Source of the DNA: Paratinospora sagittata
Taxonomy: Eukaryota; Streptophyta; Magnoliopsida; Ranunculales; Menispermaceae
Reading direction: 5' to 3'
Length of the DNA: 64,000 nucleotides
NCBI GenBank assembly: GCA_035771175.1
Contig: CM069612.1
Coordinates: 27,652,650 to 27,716,649 of the forward strand
How positions within the stretch are numbered: the first letter of the stretch is position 1; every line of letters begins with the position of its first letter. A program made the translations under genes and the position numbers. The notes beneath the pieces were generated by a model that searched no databases, was not told the origin of the DNA, and saw nothing but the letters and a program-made list of their open reading frames with translations. This document shows positions 1-16,859 of this stretch, in pieces.

Positions 1-32
1 GGTTTTGAAAGATAGGCGATTTTGCAGGGCGA

Positions 33-1457
33 GTGAGATTGCAAGATAGCAATGCGATGCTGTCGGAGGCGGCGAAGAAGGGGGATTACAGCTACACTCA
101 GAAGGAAGGAATTGACTACAATGAGGTATTTTCACCAGTTGTTAAGCATTCGTCAATTCGAATATTATTGGCTTTGGTTGCACAGTTTGATCTCGAGTTA
201 GCCCAACTCGATGTCAAAACTGCTTTTCTGCATGGTAATTTGGAAGAGGAGATATATATGTCTCAACTAGATGGATTCAAAGTACCAGGAAGAAAGAATT
301 GGGCTTACAAGTTGAGCAAGTCACTGTATGGCCTGAAGCAGTCACCGAGACAGTGGTACAAGCGATTTGACAGCTTCATCCACGGGCAAAAATATACTCG
401 GAGTCAGTTTGATCATTGTGTCTACTATCGCAAACTTCAAGATGATACATTTACCTACTTGCTTTTATATGTAGATGATATGTTAATCGCATCTAAAAGC
501 AAGGTGGAGATCAACAAGCTGAAGGCTCAATTGAGCTCAGAGTTTGAAATGAAGGATCTTGGAGAGGCCAGAAAAATTCTCGGGATGGAGATAACTCGAG
601 ACAGGGCCAACGACACAATCTGTTTGACTCAGACTCAGTATTTGAAGAAAGTTCTTCAAACTTTTGGCATTGGCAATGACACAAAACCTGTGAGCAGACC
701 ATTGGCACCACATTTCAAGCTAAGTACATCAATGTCACCAAATTCTGAGGATCAGAAGAAGCAAATGGAGAACATTCCATATGCAAATGCAGTTGGTGCC
801 TTGATGTATGCTATGGTGTGTACCAGACCTGACATTTCACATGCTGTAAGTATGGTAAGTCGTTACATGCACAACCCCGGTAAAGGCCACTGGCAAGCAG
901 CGAAGTGGATTCTACGGTATATTCATGATACTGTGGATATTGGTTTAAAGTTCGAGAGAGATTCGAAGAGTTGTAAGCATCTAGTTGGATATGTGGATTC
1001 GGACTATGCTGGAGATCTTGACAAGCGCAGATCTACTACTGGTTATGTTTTCACTATGGCAGGAGGACCAGTGAGTTGGAGATCAACACTACAGTCAATA
1101 ATTGCTTTGTCTACTACAGAGGCAGAGTACATGGCAGTAACGAAAGCTTTCAAGGAAGCAATCTGGCTTCATGGATTGACTAAAGACTTGAGAATTGTGC
1201 AGAAGAATGTTGAAGTTTTCTGCGACAGCCAGAGTGCCATTTGTTTGGCAAAGAACCAAGTTCATCACAGTCGAACGAAGCATATTGATGTTCATTTTCA
1301 TTTTGTTCGAGAAATAGTAGAAGAAGGGAGTATTTTTCTGCAAAAGATCAAGACTGCAGATAACCCTGTAGATATGCTTATAAAGGTGGTTACAGGGATC
1401 AAGTTCCAACATTGTTTGGACTTGATCAACAACATCTCACGAGCTCGGAGTACCTAA
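33..1457 (+). pseudogene. Ty1/copia reverse transcriptase-RNase H, 5'-truncated
   Basis: Open frame for the 3' half of a copia polyprotein. Copia similarity starts only near base 88; bases 1-87 do not align with the second copy at 40096-41646, so the ATG at 33 is incidental and gag, protease, integrase and the RT N-terminus are absent. Visible RT motifs are NEVFSPVVK, QLDVKTAFLHG (first catalytic Asp), SLYGLKQSPRQW and YVDDML (catalytic YVDD). RNase H follows, with TTEAEYMA, CDSQSAICLAKN and HSRTKHIDV. The frame is uninterrupted to the stop at 1457, and the protein is about 90% or more identical by eye to the other copy. It would be a cytoplasmic particle enzyme making cDNA, but it is a fragment and cannot act alone. 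Copia assignment is certain from domain order and motifs. Confidence 0.93.
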
Positions 1458-1573
1458 GGGCACTAATGGAGAGGCAGCAACAGTTTTTTTTTTTTTTTTA
1501 AGGAAACTTGCTATCTGTAGAGAGATTGCAGGTGTGAAGGAGTCATGTTCCACATGTGGTGGAGGTGGAGATT

Positions 1574-1954
1574 TGTGTGGACCACCCATGTGGCAGACAA
1601 GGCATGCGCGTGGGGACCACCCGCGTGGCAGACAAGCCGAAAGTGGCGCCGAAAGGGTTATTATAATAATATTAAATATATATTATATTTAATATTTATA
1701 ATTACGAAAATACCCCTGATTACTCCTATAAATAGAGCTTAACTTCATTCTTCAAAATTCATTCCTAAGAGTCAGAGAGTTCTATTCTGAGAGATCTATT
1801 TAAGAGATCCAATCTGTAAGATTCACCTAAGGGTGTAGTTTTTAATCTCTGATAATACAAGTTTGTTGTCTCCCGTGGACGTAGGCAATTTGTCGAACCA
1901 CGTTATATTTGTTGTCTTGTTTTTCCTTCATACTTTACCACGATTCCGCACAAC
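1574..1954 (+). repeat. copia 3' LTR (381 bp)
   Basis: Starts TGTGTGGACC directly after a purine-rich tract (about 1559-1573, GTGGAGGTGGAGATT) and ends GCACAACA. It aligns with the LTRs at 26663-27053 and 41751-42128, but its U3 differs in the GTGGCAGACAA repeats. A TATA box (TATAAATAG) lies at 1727-1735. The partner 5' LTR is outside the window, so no target duplication can be tested. Confidence 0.9.
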
Positions 1955-2039
1955 ATGGACTAGTTTGCAAGATAGAGGAAAGTGATCGGTTCGAATAGCG
2001 TAACAAGCAGTAATCGAACCTTACAATTGCTTCCTTCTA

Positions 2040-2369
2040 CTATGGGCATGTTTGGATGATATCTGTCTTTGTCTCTTCAATGCAAGATTGGCAAGTTTTA
2101 GGAGAAGCATCACCTCTGCATTGAAATAAGCCGTAGATTTTATCTAAGTCTTGCCCGGTTGTGATGTTTCTGAATTCTCCGGGAAGCGTGATGTTAGAGG
2201 ATATAGAAGAGAGGAGGAGGTTGAGATTGAAAGAGAATTTGCTGTTTTGGTTGTAAGTTGGTCCTTCTCCACATGATACAAAGAAGTTAATTTTGGCTTG
2301 AGAAAGACTCAAATTGGTGACTATTAAGGTTGCAAAAAGAAAATAGAGGAAATGGAGATAATTACCCAT
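2040..2369 (-). pseudogene. CRK N-terminal fragment: signal peptide plus partial DUF26
   Basis: Translates to 109 residues. A hydrophobic signal peptide (about 1-26) is followed by most of one DUF26/Gnk2 domain with the diagnostic C-x8-C-x2-C (CRGDASPKTCQSC). The frame hits TAG right after TCP, where intact relatives continue into the rest of DUF26. The downstream domain, transmembrane segment and kinase are absent; 1955-2039 is unrelated sequence between it and the copia LTR. CRKs are plasma-membrane receptor kinases with two extracellular DUF26 domains, so this is a broken gene end or a truncated secreted DUF26 protein. Its strand and family match the CRK copies at 6716, 12057 and 42129, so it is probably the leftmost relic of that cluster. 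Confidence 0.8.
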
Positions 2370-3208
2370 TGTTTTGAATTAAAGGGCTATTATTATTGCT
2401 TTTGATGGATTAATTCATGGATATGAAAAAGGAAGTTTGTTTGATTGGTTGGTTGGTTTACTTGGGATGTCATTGGAGTCAATTAAAGTAATTTACTATA
2501 ATGGAAGTTGTTATAGGTTCCTATCATTAAACTAAGACGTGTTTTTGCCATCGCTTACTCTAATTGTTGGGATTGTCTGGACCGCATCACATGGAATACT
2601 AGTTAAGATCCTGGCTCACCTGAGAAATGCTATTAGAGTTGATTGTTCAATTAGGAAACACATATGCCAAGGTGCAGCATGTGCAGGTACTCAAGGTGGA
2701 GATAGCGACGATTGTTATCGTGTGATGTATGGATAATGAATAGTTGGATTTCGATTCTACGTGGGGATTGTTTATGTGTCGACAAAATGATAGTCTCACG
2801 TCAAATATGGACAAGTTCATTATATAGAATACTATTCCAACATTGGTAGTCATGCCAACAATATTTTTTAGGAATTAAGAAAGACTTAAGAAAAGACATT
2901 GAATCGAGGACACTTTTCCAAGAAGAATATTAGAATCTATAATAGCATAGAGAGATATTAAAATTGGTTTAGGAGACTTTCCCACGTCTTCTTGACAAGT
3001 GATAACCGACATGCACCAACAAGAGAGCAACTCCAAAACTAAACAATCTTCAAACCCTTGCATATTATATGGCATTATTAAGAACAAGATGCCATGTCGG
3101 TCGCACAAATTGTAATCCCCTAAAAAAAATCTGAAAATTTATTTTCCAATTTCAAATATCTTAAAAAAAAAAAAAGAAAAAAACACCTAAAATCTCTCAT
3201 CTTTAACC
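2370..3208. other. Intergenic, nothing recognised
   Basis: AT-rich sequence upstream of the CRK fragment. Short frames here show no family motif. An A-rich run lies at about 3160-3185, immediately before the ribonucleotide reductase fragment. Confidence 0.5.
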
Positions 3209-3453
3209 CACTACCCTCAAATCTGGGAAATGTAGAAGAAAGCCGAAGCATCGTTCTGGACAGCAGAAGAAGTCGATCTCTCCCAAGATCAACGCCACTG
3301 GGAAATCCTAACCCCCGACGAGAAACACTTCATACGCCTCCTTCGCCGCCTCCGATGGCATCGCCTCGAAAACCTAGCATCCATATTCATGAAAGAAGTC
3401 CAAGTCGCCGAAGCTCGCGCGTTCTACATGTTCCAAATCGCAATCGAGAACAT
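3209..3453 (+). pseudogene. RNR2: Ribonucleotide reductase small subunit fragment
   Basis: Reading plus strand from 3209 gives YPQIWEM, a stop codon (TAG at 3233-3235 where the family has Tyr), then [18 protein letters not shown]. About 50 residues later come [19 protein letters not shown] and FQIAIENI. These are hallmark stretches of the plant R2 subunit (class I ribonucleotide reductase, which makes dNTPs via a diiron-tyrosyl radical). In between, the frame shifts and FAASDGI is found in another frame, so there are two compensating indels. Similarity stops after IENI and CT-rich sequence follows. Only about 80 of roughly 330 residues remain. There is no visible intron, but the family often lacks introns, so retroposition is not proven. 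A dead fragment. Confidence 0.85.
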
Positions 3454-3687
3454 CCCTTGTTCTTCGGAGCTGCGATCCATTTCCAACATCCGTGCGCACA
3501 TCCCAGACTCTTCTTCCTTATCAAGGAAACTAATCGCCTTCTCCTCTTTTCCTAAACAAAACCTAAATCTAGCCAAACTCCTCTCGCCGCTGCAACTCGC
3601 CGCTGCTTTCTTCAAAACCGCCAAACTTCTCTCTCCGTTGCAACTCGCTGTGGCTCTCTACTCTCTGTTCTACTCTCTCGCTCTCGC

Positions 3688-3726
<39 letters not shown>

Positions 3727-4195
3727 AAACCCAGCTTCGTAAACCCCAATCGCTGAAATGCAATCGCACAAAACCACCCTCTCTCTTCTCTGTCTTTCTT
3801 TTCTCACTCTTCCCATCCTTCTCTCTCTGCTCGCTCTGTTCCCCGCGGCACATCACCACCACCACCTCTCTGCAACTTAACATCACAACCATCAACGTCA
3901 TCTCTTTCCACGCCTCCCTTCTTCTTTATTTCCCCTATTCCCTTTTGATTTTTAAATGTCCCACATCAGCACACCTATTATATATTATGTCGTATATCAC
4001 ACCTTTTCAAAATGCTCCACACATCACCACACCTTATATATATACCACATATTGTATTATACCATGTTATACCATACACATCATTATATCATATCACAAG
4101 GCATTATAATATGTTATTTTATATATATATACTTGTTTAAACATCCCACCACTATATATATGTATATATTTCTACACTCATAATCATTCTTATGA
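3454..4195. other. CT-rich then AT-rich intergenic DNA
   Basis: Pyrimidine-rich low-complexity DNA to about 3920, with a (CT)n run at 3692-3724, then AT-rich DNA with TATATA tracts. The short frames across it have no family motif. Confidence 0.6.
3692..3724. repeat. (TC)n microsatellite
   Basis: About 16 uninterrupted TC units. Confidence 0.97.
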
Positions 4196-4199
4196 GTAT

Positions 4200-6588
4200 T
4201 TATATTAACAAACGGAATATACGTGTACAGGTTGAGTACTAGGCGTAACGAGGAATTTAAACGATTTGGAATTTAGCGATTCAGGTGGGGAAGATTCTAT
4301 GCCTTTACAATATTTTATTTTGATATATAGATAGAAATGTTGAATTAATTAGGTCTATAGTATTATTAGATTGCTCTTGCATGTCTATTTTACATGATTT
4401 TTTTTATATACCATGTTGTGATTGTTAACTATGATGAAATGTGTGTCAACATGTTTTTGTTCTGATCAAATGATAATTGGATGCATGCAATTCATGTGGT
4501 AATTGAATTCATTTGTATATTATAATGCCTGATGATGAAATACATGACTTGAGAACATTGGCATAATGAAGTTCATGCGATAATACTATTATATTTAGCC
4601 CTGTGACATGATACCATATGTAGTGGACTTTGAATATGTCTTGTGAATGCAATTAATATCATACTTTTATTGTATGTATGGTATGACATCACTAAAGAAC
4701 ACAATTAAGATAAGAATCACACCTAGGGGCAGTTATTCTAAGGAATATCGCCTACGAGTTTCTAATTTTTGGGTAGTGCCACCCTGGGCTTGATTTCCTA
4801 AAGGTACGTGATTTAGAACGTGATAAAATTCTCGACTCAAACAATCTGATGTTGTGGCGATTAATGTGTGAAACTTGTTTGTAATGTTCTTGTGTATATA
4901 TCAAGATAAGATGATGTGAATTGTTTAGATGACCCACTGGGCTTTCAAGCTTACCCCTATTTTTCACATGCAGGTACTTAGAAAATAAAGTAGCAAGTTG
5001 TGACGTGGTTCAGTGATAGGGGTAGGATGGTAATCTGGATAAGATTTTAATTAGTGAATGAGCTAATTACTTGTTTGATTTTGTGAACTTTTTATTTGAA
5101 AAGGGTTGTATTGACACTAGAAATTTTGATAAAACCTTGATGAATATTTTTAAAATATTGTGTCTATAATGGATGGACAAGGGCAAGTACCCTCATAATT
5201 CACTATAGAAATTTGTATAGTGGAATTATGTGGTCCTTGGTATGAAGATGAAAGGATATTCGTTTATCTTAATCAGTAAGTTGGTTAGAAGAATACAAAT
5301 TCATAGTTTTTTTTCAAATTTTACTATCTATGTAATGATTAGGGGTTAAGATAGACGAATATGATTAACATCTCGATTTTCAGTGATCTTTCTCAATAAA
5401 ATTAAAATATTCATTTTTTTACTTGAAATTTAAGTTTTGTACAGATTGGTATCAGAGCGTAGGCTTCAGATCATGGGAAGTGTTACAACAAATTTTGAGA
5501 AGCTTAGTATCAGTGAGTAGATATCAAATCTTTATGAGATTAGGGTTCAACTTGAGTTAGGTAAATATGCCAATTATAAACTTTATAACATGATATCGAG
5601 AATAAAAGTACAGTGGGTCTAACAAATTCAAAGCTTTTAGGACATCGGTTAGAGACGAGAACTTGTATGGAAACTGTTTGGTTAGAATCTAAGATCAGGA
5701 TGAATCTTTTATTCTTGGTTCCAAAGCAGTATGGGACGTGGAGGAATTTAAGGGTATTTGAGGAGTCTTGAACTTGGAGACTAGCAGGCCATGTTTGGTG
5801 AATGACTAACAACTCTGGACGAGCTTGTATCGCTAAGTTCAACTGGTATGGGACAGCTTGGACATAGTGGGTACCTGGGAATTTTGGGAATTTCTTTATA
5901 CCATTGTTGTGTAGTGTGATGTTTGTTTGTCTGCTTGTCTTGTTTACATGTATCAAAACCAAATCCTGTACCCTATGACAATCATGGATTGCCAAAATTA
6001 TATTAAACCTAGAAACTGAACCAATAGGATCATTTTATTTTCGAGAACTTAGAATTTTGAATCTAGAGTCACCCTAACCGAAAATAATTATCTCCTGTAG
6101 TACTAAAGATGAGTTAAAATTTTATAGATGGCTGCACCTCGAAGAAGAAACACAAGGTTTGTGAGTGATCTCATAAGGGACACTGAACCAGTTGTGCAGA
6201 CACAACCGACATTCGAACCTCAGCCGACGGAGCAAGGACATGCAAATCTGACAGCGAATGTTGACTCTACTGGAACAAAGAATGTCCGACCTACAACAGT
6301 TCCAACCCCTGGAATTGTTTTGGGACCAGAGATGATGGCAGAATTTGTGAGACAAGTAGTGGAACAGGTGACCAGATAGATGTCTCAACCTCAACTGAAT
6401 ACAACAATTGTAGTGCAGAATGAACCAGGAGCTCGAGCAATCAAGAGGCCTGAAGAAAAAGAATGGGCGGATCAATTCAGAGACTTCCAACGTATGCATC
6501 CTTCGAAATTTGAAGGAAAACCAGATCCAAGGGAAGTTAACAAGTGGTTCTAGGAGGTTAAAGAACACTTGATCTGATCATCAAAATT
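4200..6588 (+). mobile_element. Ty3/gypsy remnant: LTR, primer-binding site and gag start
   Basis: A diverged LTR, left end uncertain (about 4200 or earlier), ends TGTACA at 5443. It is followed by TGGTATCAGAGC at 5447-5458, the initiator-tRNA-Met primer site typical of plant LTR elements. A gag-like frame begins at 6128 (MAAPRRRNTRF), hits TAG at 6377-6379, and continues with FRDFQRMHPSKFEGKPDPRE, the usual gypsy gag core, before another TAG near 6551. The element is cut off at about 6588 where the duplicated CRK block starts; no pol and no 3' LTR follow. The LTR is homologous to the block at about 24740-26045. Old, inactive. Confidence 0.82.
6128..6570 (+). pseudogene. gypsy gag, broken
   Basis: The first 83 codons are open and rich in Pro, Thr and Gln. 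After one in-frame stop comes the recognisable gag segment ending DPREVNKWF followed by a stop. The codon frame is otherwise retained. In an intact element this protein packages the RNA into virus-like particles; here only the N-terminal part remains. Confidence 0.75.
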
Positions 6589-6715
6589 GGTCATCAAAAT
6601 TGGGGCGTTCAAGGTAGGTTTGATCTGATCTCAAGATGTTTCATCTCAACAAACACTCTAAAGCCATGTTCCACATACAACAATATCAATCTTGACTTGA
6701 AATCAAATCGATCCA

Positions 6716-10534
<3,819 letters not shown>

Positions 10535-11361
10535 CTTAGATGTATTTGCTAGCTAGAGATTGTACTTCATGATCAGTTTAATATGTTCTTTATAGGGAAG
10601 TGACAAGGTTTGAACCCATCACCTCAAAGCTTGACTACCATATGTTAAACCATTGAGTGAAGGGGCTCAACATCAATTGGGAGAGAATTATTTCTGCAAA
10701 GTGGGGACTAAAAATATGGGTCAATGTAGATATTCAAGTCCCTACTTTGAAACTTTGATTAAGAATCTAAAACTACAGGGCAGGCTAGCAGCAAGAGAAC
10801 GCCTTACTCAATAGGGACATTAGCGCAACAGCTTTCAAGCTAGCTAGTTGTTGCTGCTTAGATTTCTTGTGGGACTGTCCCCATTTGATATGTTTGCTTC
10901 TATGCTTGTCGCAAGCCAAAAAGTAGCTTTTTTTTTACAGAAGGGAGCGTTTGCCTTCTTGCACCTGTTATCTTCCATAAAACATATTTAATTAGTGATT
11001 TGGTTGGTTGTTACTATCCCAGTTTTCCACTTAAAAATCATCAGTTTAAATTGTGGCAACTCATGTTTGACAATGAAACTTTTAACTTCTTTATCAATTT
11101 TTCTTTTTGAAGTTCAATTTATGCTTGAATCAAATTTTCTTTTTATTTGGATTTGTTTGATTTGATGTTTTCAACTGTATAACGTGATTAAAAGATCAAA
11201 GTTAATTGTTTATTCAGATCAAACCTGAAACTTAGACTTCGAAATTGACGTTTGACCTTCTTTAAAAATATTATAGGATTTGGAAATCAAGAAGAAAGTT
11301 TTAGAAGATTAATATATGGCCATGAAACAGATTTGGGGGATCCATGATGTGGGAACCAAGT
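10535..11361. other. CRK upstream region
   Basis: Likely promoter and 5' flank of the intact CRK. It holds one SINE-like patch (10598-10675). The part after about 11020 recurs at 14081-14132 and 23521-23717 as part of the duplicated block. Confidence 0.5.
10598..10675 (-). repeat. tRNA-derived SINE-like fragment
   Basis: On the minus strand an A-box-like CACTCAATGGTTTA (10658-10645) is followed by a perfect B box GGGTTCAAACC (10617-10607), with spacing typical of tRNA-derived SINEs. No poly(A) or target duplication was established. Confidence 0.45.
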
Positions 11362-11497
11362 AATTTGACTGTTCCACTGTAACCTGGAGGTCACGGTTTT
11401 GAATCCAGAAACAACCTTTTCATATGGAGGAAAGGCTATATATACCGTTCCTTCCCAGACCTTGCAATGGTGGAAGCCTACACTATTTGTTTTTAGT
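11362..11497 (+). repeat. Au-type SINE copy 1
   Basis: Contains GGAGGTCACGG then TTTTGAATCCAG (degenerate B box), AAGGCTATATATACCGTT, CCTTCCCAGACCTTGC and GGTGGAAGCC, in the order of the plant Au SINE body. A second copy at 26155-26270 lies in the same place of the duplicated CRK block, so insertion preceded duplication. Confidence 0.6.
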
Positions 11498-11930
11498 TAA
11501 TGTTGGGGTATGACCTACTCCCCAACTGCAGATACCCCTTCATCCAAATCATTATGATGATTTGGATGAAACGTAATTATCTTATTTTTTATGGTGTTTC
11601 TAAGAGTGGAGGAGGTGTGGAATGATATCCACTTTCTTTCAAGCACGTGGCTTGTTGCTTTCAAACTAAATGGGGAGTACTCCATTAATGAGTAGTTTAG
11701 GAATTGGGGTGGTTGTTTGTCGTGAGGGGTTCTTTTTTGCTTTTGCTTTGCTCTTATGCTTGTTTTATTGGTTTTTGCTTGAGTACTACAGGTACTCCAT
11801 CTTTTTTTTTTTTTAGGTTTGTTCATGTTTACTTTTCATTATTAATGTATTTGTTTTGTTTACTCTCAAAAAAAAAAATGGCATTATTAAGGAAACCATG
11901 TAGACATCAAACATGATCCATTATGTTTAG
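11498..11930. other. Spacer between the two CRK copies
   Basis: Links the end of duplicated block 1 to the start of block 2 at 11931. Poly-T and poly-A runs at 11803-11814 and 11869-11878. No coding signal. Confidence 0.5.
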
Positions 11931-14132
<2,202 letters not shown>

Positions 14133-14139
14133 TGTCACG

Positions 14140-14397
14140 CCTGGAATGCACCGCAGCACATTCTACCCAGACGTGATGAGTACTCTACCCCTCAACCCGC
14201 AGGTCTTGGGAGCACTCCAGCCATTATATACCACATAATATTGTCACATCCCAGTACACAGCATCGCCGCAGCGTCTAGTACCCCCGGGATCATTTGTCC
14301 CTACTATTCCCTCATGAATAGTAAAGGGTCTCCCCCAGATTCGAACTCACAACCTCATAAGGTTTGATTTCGCAATCTGAGTAGCCACTGAACCATT
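14140..14397 (-). repeat. tRNA-derived SINE-like unit inside an LTR end
   Basis: Minus-strand unit with A box TGGTTCAGTGGC (14395-14384) and B box GAGTTCGAATCT (14348-14337), then a body homologous to the units at 29539-30013 and 39543-40072 (ATCATTTGTCC on plus, ATAATATTGTCAC/CC, and so on). It ends GCATTCCAGG and then CGTGACA, shared with the LTR terminus. It is absent from the partner LTR at 21052. Confidence 0.8.
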
Positions 14398-15008
14398 CGC
14401 CCCTGACGTAGGCTGACGTCATGACCGGCACAGCGTACTATACACTGTACAAACCCATATACAGTATATAATATACTGTCAGCCTTCACGTACTCTCACA
14501 AACCTTCCCAAAATGTACAGAATATTTTTTTTTTCTATACCACACATCAAATCAAATCCCATATATATAAAGATGATCATTCCATTCACATTGATTCCAT
14601 TCATTCCACAAATGAAATTCTCACCAACTAAATATCTATGATCATCTCATTTCATCATCCCAAGCATTATATAATCTTACCACACAACCCATCTAGGTGA
14701 TATTACATATATATCGTGTGTGATAATTATACATATCAAAATAACGTAAATAGAATTTATTTCCTCCAAGCATACATACACATACCAGACAAATTTCTTT
14801 TCCCTTCGACTCAATACCTGAAAGATTGGAGGAAATGGGGTGAGCAAACAACAGCTCAGTGAATATAGTTCTTGAGATGACAATTATATGCATTTAGAGA
14901 AATATGACATTTAAAATCATTTCAAACACTTATTCAACACATGCATCATTCAACAAATATATTATACATGCCAACAACATAAATTGCATGATTTTCAATA
15001 TCATAATG

Positions 15009-15185
15009 CACAATCTCCCTCCTCCGCAAGGCAAGAGAGCGGGTCTAACCCTTGTATGGTCGTACAAGGTAGACACAACTTCTCATGACCCAATTCACAC
15101 AATCTCCCTCCTCCGCAAGGCACGAGAGCGGGTCTAACCCTTGTATGGCCGTTACAAGGTAGCCACAACATCTCATTACCCAATT
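15009..15185. repeat. LTR tandem repeat, 2 units of about 89 bp
   Basis: Two copies of a unit containing CTCCCTCCTCCGCAAGGCA and GAGCGGGTCTAACCCTTGTA, each with an inverted repeat around TACAAGG. Same unit, four copies, in gypsy 2. Repeated in the other LTR at about 21670-21846. Confidence 0.9.
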
Positions 15186-15804
15186 AACAGTCATTTCAAG
15201 GATCGCAACCCTTGTTAGGACAGACCTAACGAAATGACAATGAGGAATCGCAAAGCCTCATCATTACAAACTCCAATGCTAAAATCAGTTTGCATGATCC
15301 ATAAAACTAAATGCCTTATATATAATATCACATGCGTACAATCAAACAGTTTATATGCGTACAATGCCATACAAGAACCAAATCAAGAAAACTATACTCA
15401 CAGTACAACACGTTCAACTTAAACCCAATCATCGTCGCTTTCGAGTCCAGCTCCAAGTTAAATCCAACGAATTTAACCTGTCATAATCACTCCATAATTC
15501 AATTTCTTGTATTCATATCTATTTACATCTTTCATTTCTCAACTCACTTCAAATCACGAATAATAAATCCATTTAGGACTCATAAGCAGTTGAAGAAACT
15601 ACTATCTCGTTTCTGTGGTCAATCTAGATATTTTCAAAAGAAAGAACAGTGAAAATAGATTTTCACGACACCATATACTTAGTTACTAAAACTATCACCT
15701 CATATCCAAAAATCACAATTTTAGCATCGAAACGTCCGGAATTCAGTTCTCTATGATTCTGTGATCTCAAACCGGAGTTTCATTGGATGCACATCACTGT
15801 TCAC

Positions 15805-15995
15805 AAAACTATTCATTTTTACTATTCACTTTCACTATTTATTTTCACTATTCACTATTACTATTTACTATTCACTATTCATTTTTACTATTCACTATTC
15901 ACTATTTATTTTCACTATTCACTATTCACTATTACTATTTACTATTTACATTTACTATTCACTATTTACTATTACCATTTATTTTTACTATTCAT
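15805..15995. repeat. ACTATTCAC-rich minisatellite in LTR
   Basis: Irregular tandem array of ACTATTCAC / ACTATTTA / TTTTCACTATTC words. The matching array in the other LTR is at 22466-22656. It produces spurious open frames rich in FTIHYS. Confidence 0.93.
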
Positions 15996-16859
15996 CTGAA
16001 AGATGTATATTGTATTAAAATTGTCCAACAGCTCCAAAAATCATAAAATTGCATCTAACCACATATTTGGGTTTCTAACAGTCTAGGGAGCATTTTTCTA
16101 CCTTCCTAGCGGGTTTTCATTCACGTTAGGGTCAAAACCCCAATTTGTTAAAACGCCGTAAAACGGCTCCCATAGCTAAAATTAGTCGGCTAGAATCGTT
16201 ACATCTAGCTTAGATAGTAATTTTACGATGAAAAATAGCAAAAATAGCTTACCACAAGTTCGGATCTCCTTCCGTTTCCATTTCTTTCTTCTTTCCTTCC
16301 TTTCCTTTCTCTCTGCAATTCGTCTTCTCCTTCTCTGTTCGTTTCCTTCTCTTCCTTTATTTTTTTTTTGTTTATTCTTTCATTCAGCACTAACTTCTTC
16401 TCTCTCTTCTTTTATTATATATATATTTTTTTATTCTTTGTTTAACGTAAGAATGAGAAAGGTGGGAGATAAGGATTAGAAAAAAGTTTAATCATATATT
16501 ATTAAACAAGATCCCACACTTTCAAAGCTTCTTAATTACATAACTCCCATTCACTATTCATTGTATTAAAACAACTTCCACATCTATTATTAAATGTAAT
16601 TCAACTCCAATTTACACATCTAATTAACCAACTCCATAACTTAATCAATTTCATTCACATGTATCATCTTCATTTCATAATTTTATTTATTTACTCACAT
16701 TCCGTAATTATAGTATGTATTTCATACACGCGTATATTTAGCTAAATACGTGTATTCTCAAGCGTATATTTAGCTCATACGTATAAAATACGTATAGTAT
16801 ACATCTCGATATACACGTACTTCAACGTATATATTTAATTAAATTTACGGGGTGTTACA

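Larger units (their letters stand above)
14133..16859 (-). repeat. gypsy 1 3' LTR with SINE-like insert
   Basis: Minus-oriented LTR beginning TGTAAC at 16859. It is identical to the other LTR except a handful of bases and the segment 14140-14397, which sits 7 bp from its outer terminus (TGTCACG as read on plus). Confidence 0.92.

Noticed and set aside
1..87. Upstream part of the copia ORF as RT sequence
   Set aside because: Does not align with the sister copy; probably unrelated flanking DNA fused by truncation.
3355..3742. Open frames over the RNR2 fragment and CT-rich DNA
   Set aside because: One is the wrong frame and the other is the pseudogene frame running into low-complexity sequence; neither has an independent start context.
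14384..14395. Functional tRNA genes at the A/B-box sites
   Set aside because: No cloverleaf or acceptor stem and no terminator; the boxes belong to SINE-like repeats.
15761..16046. Overlapping open frames rich in FTIHYS in gypsy LTRs (also 22422-22747 and minus-strand frames at 30683-31317)
   Set aside because: Three-frame openness from the ACTATTCAC array; low complexity, non-coding.
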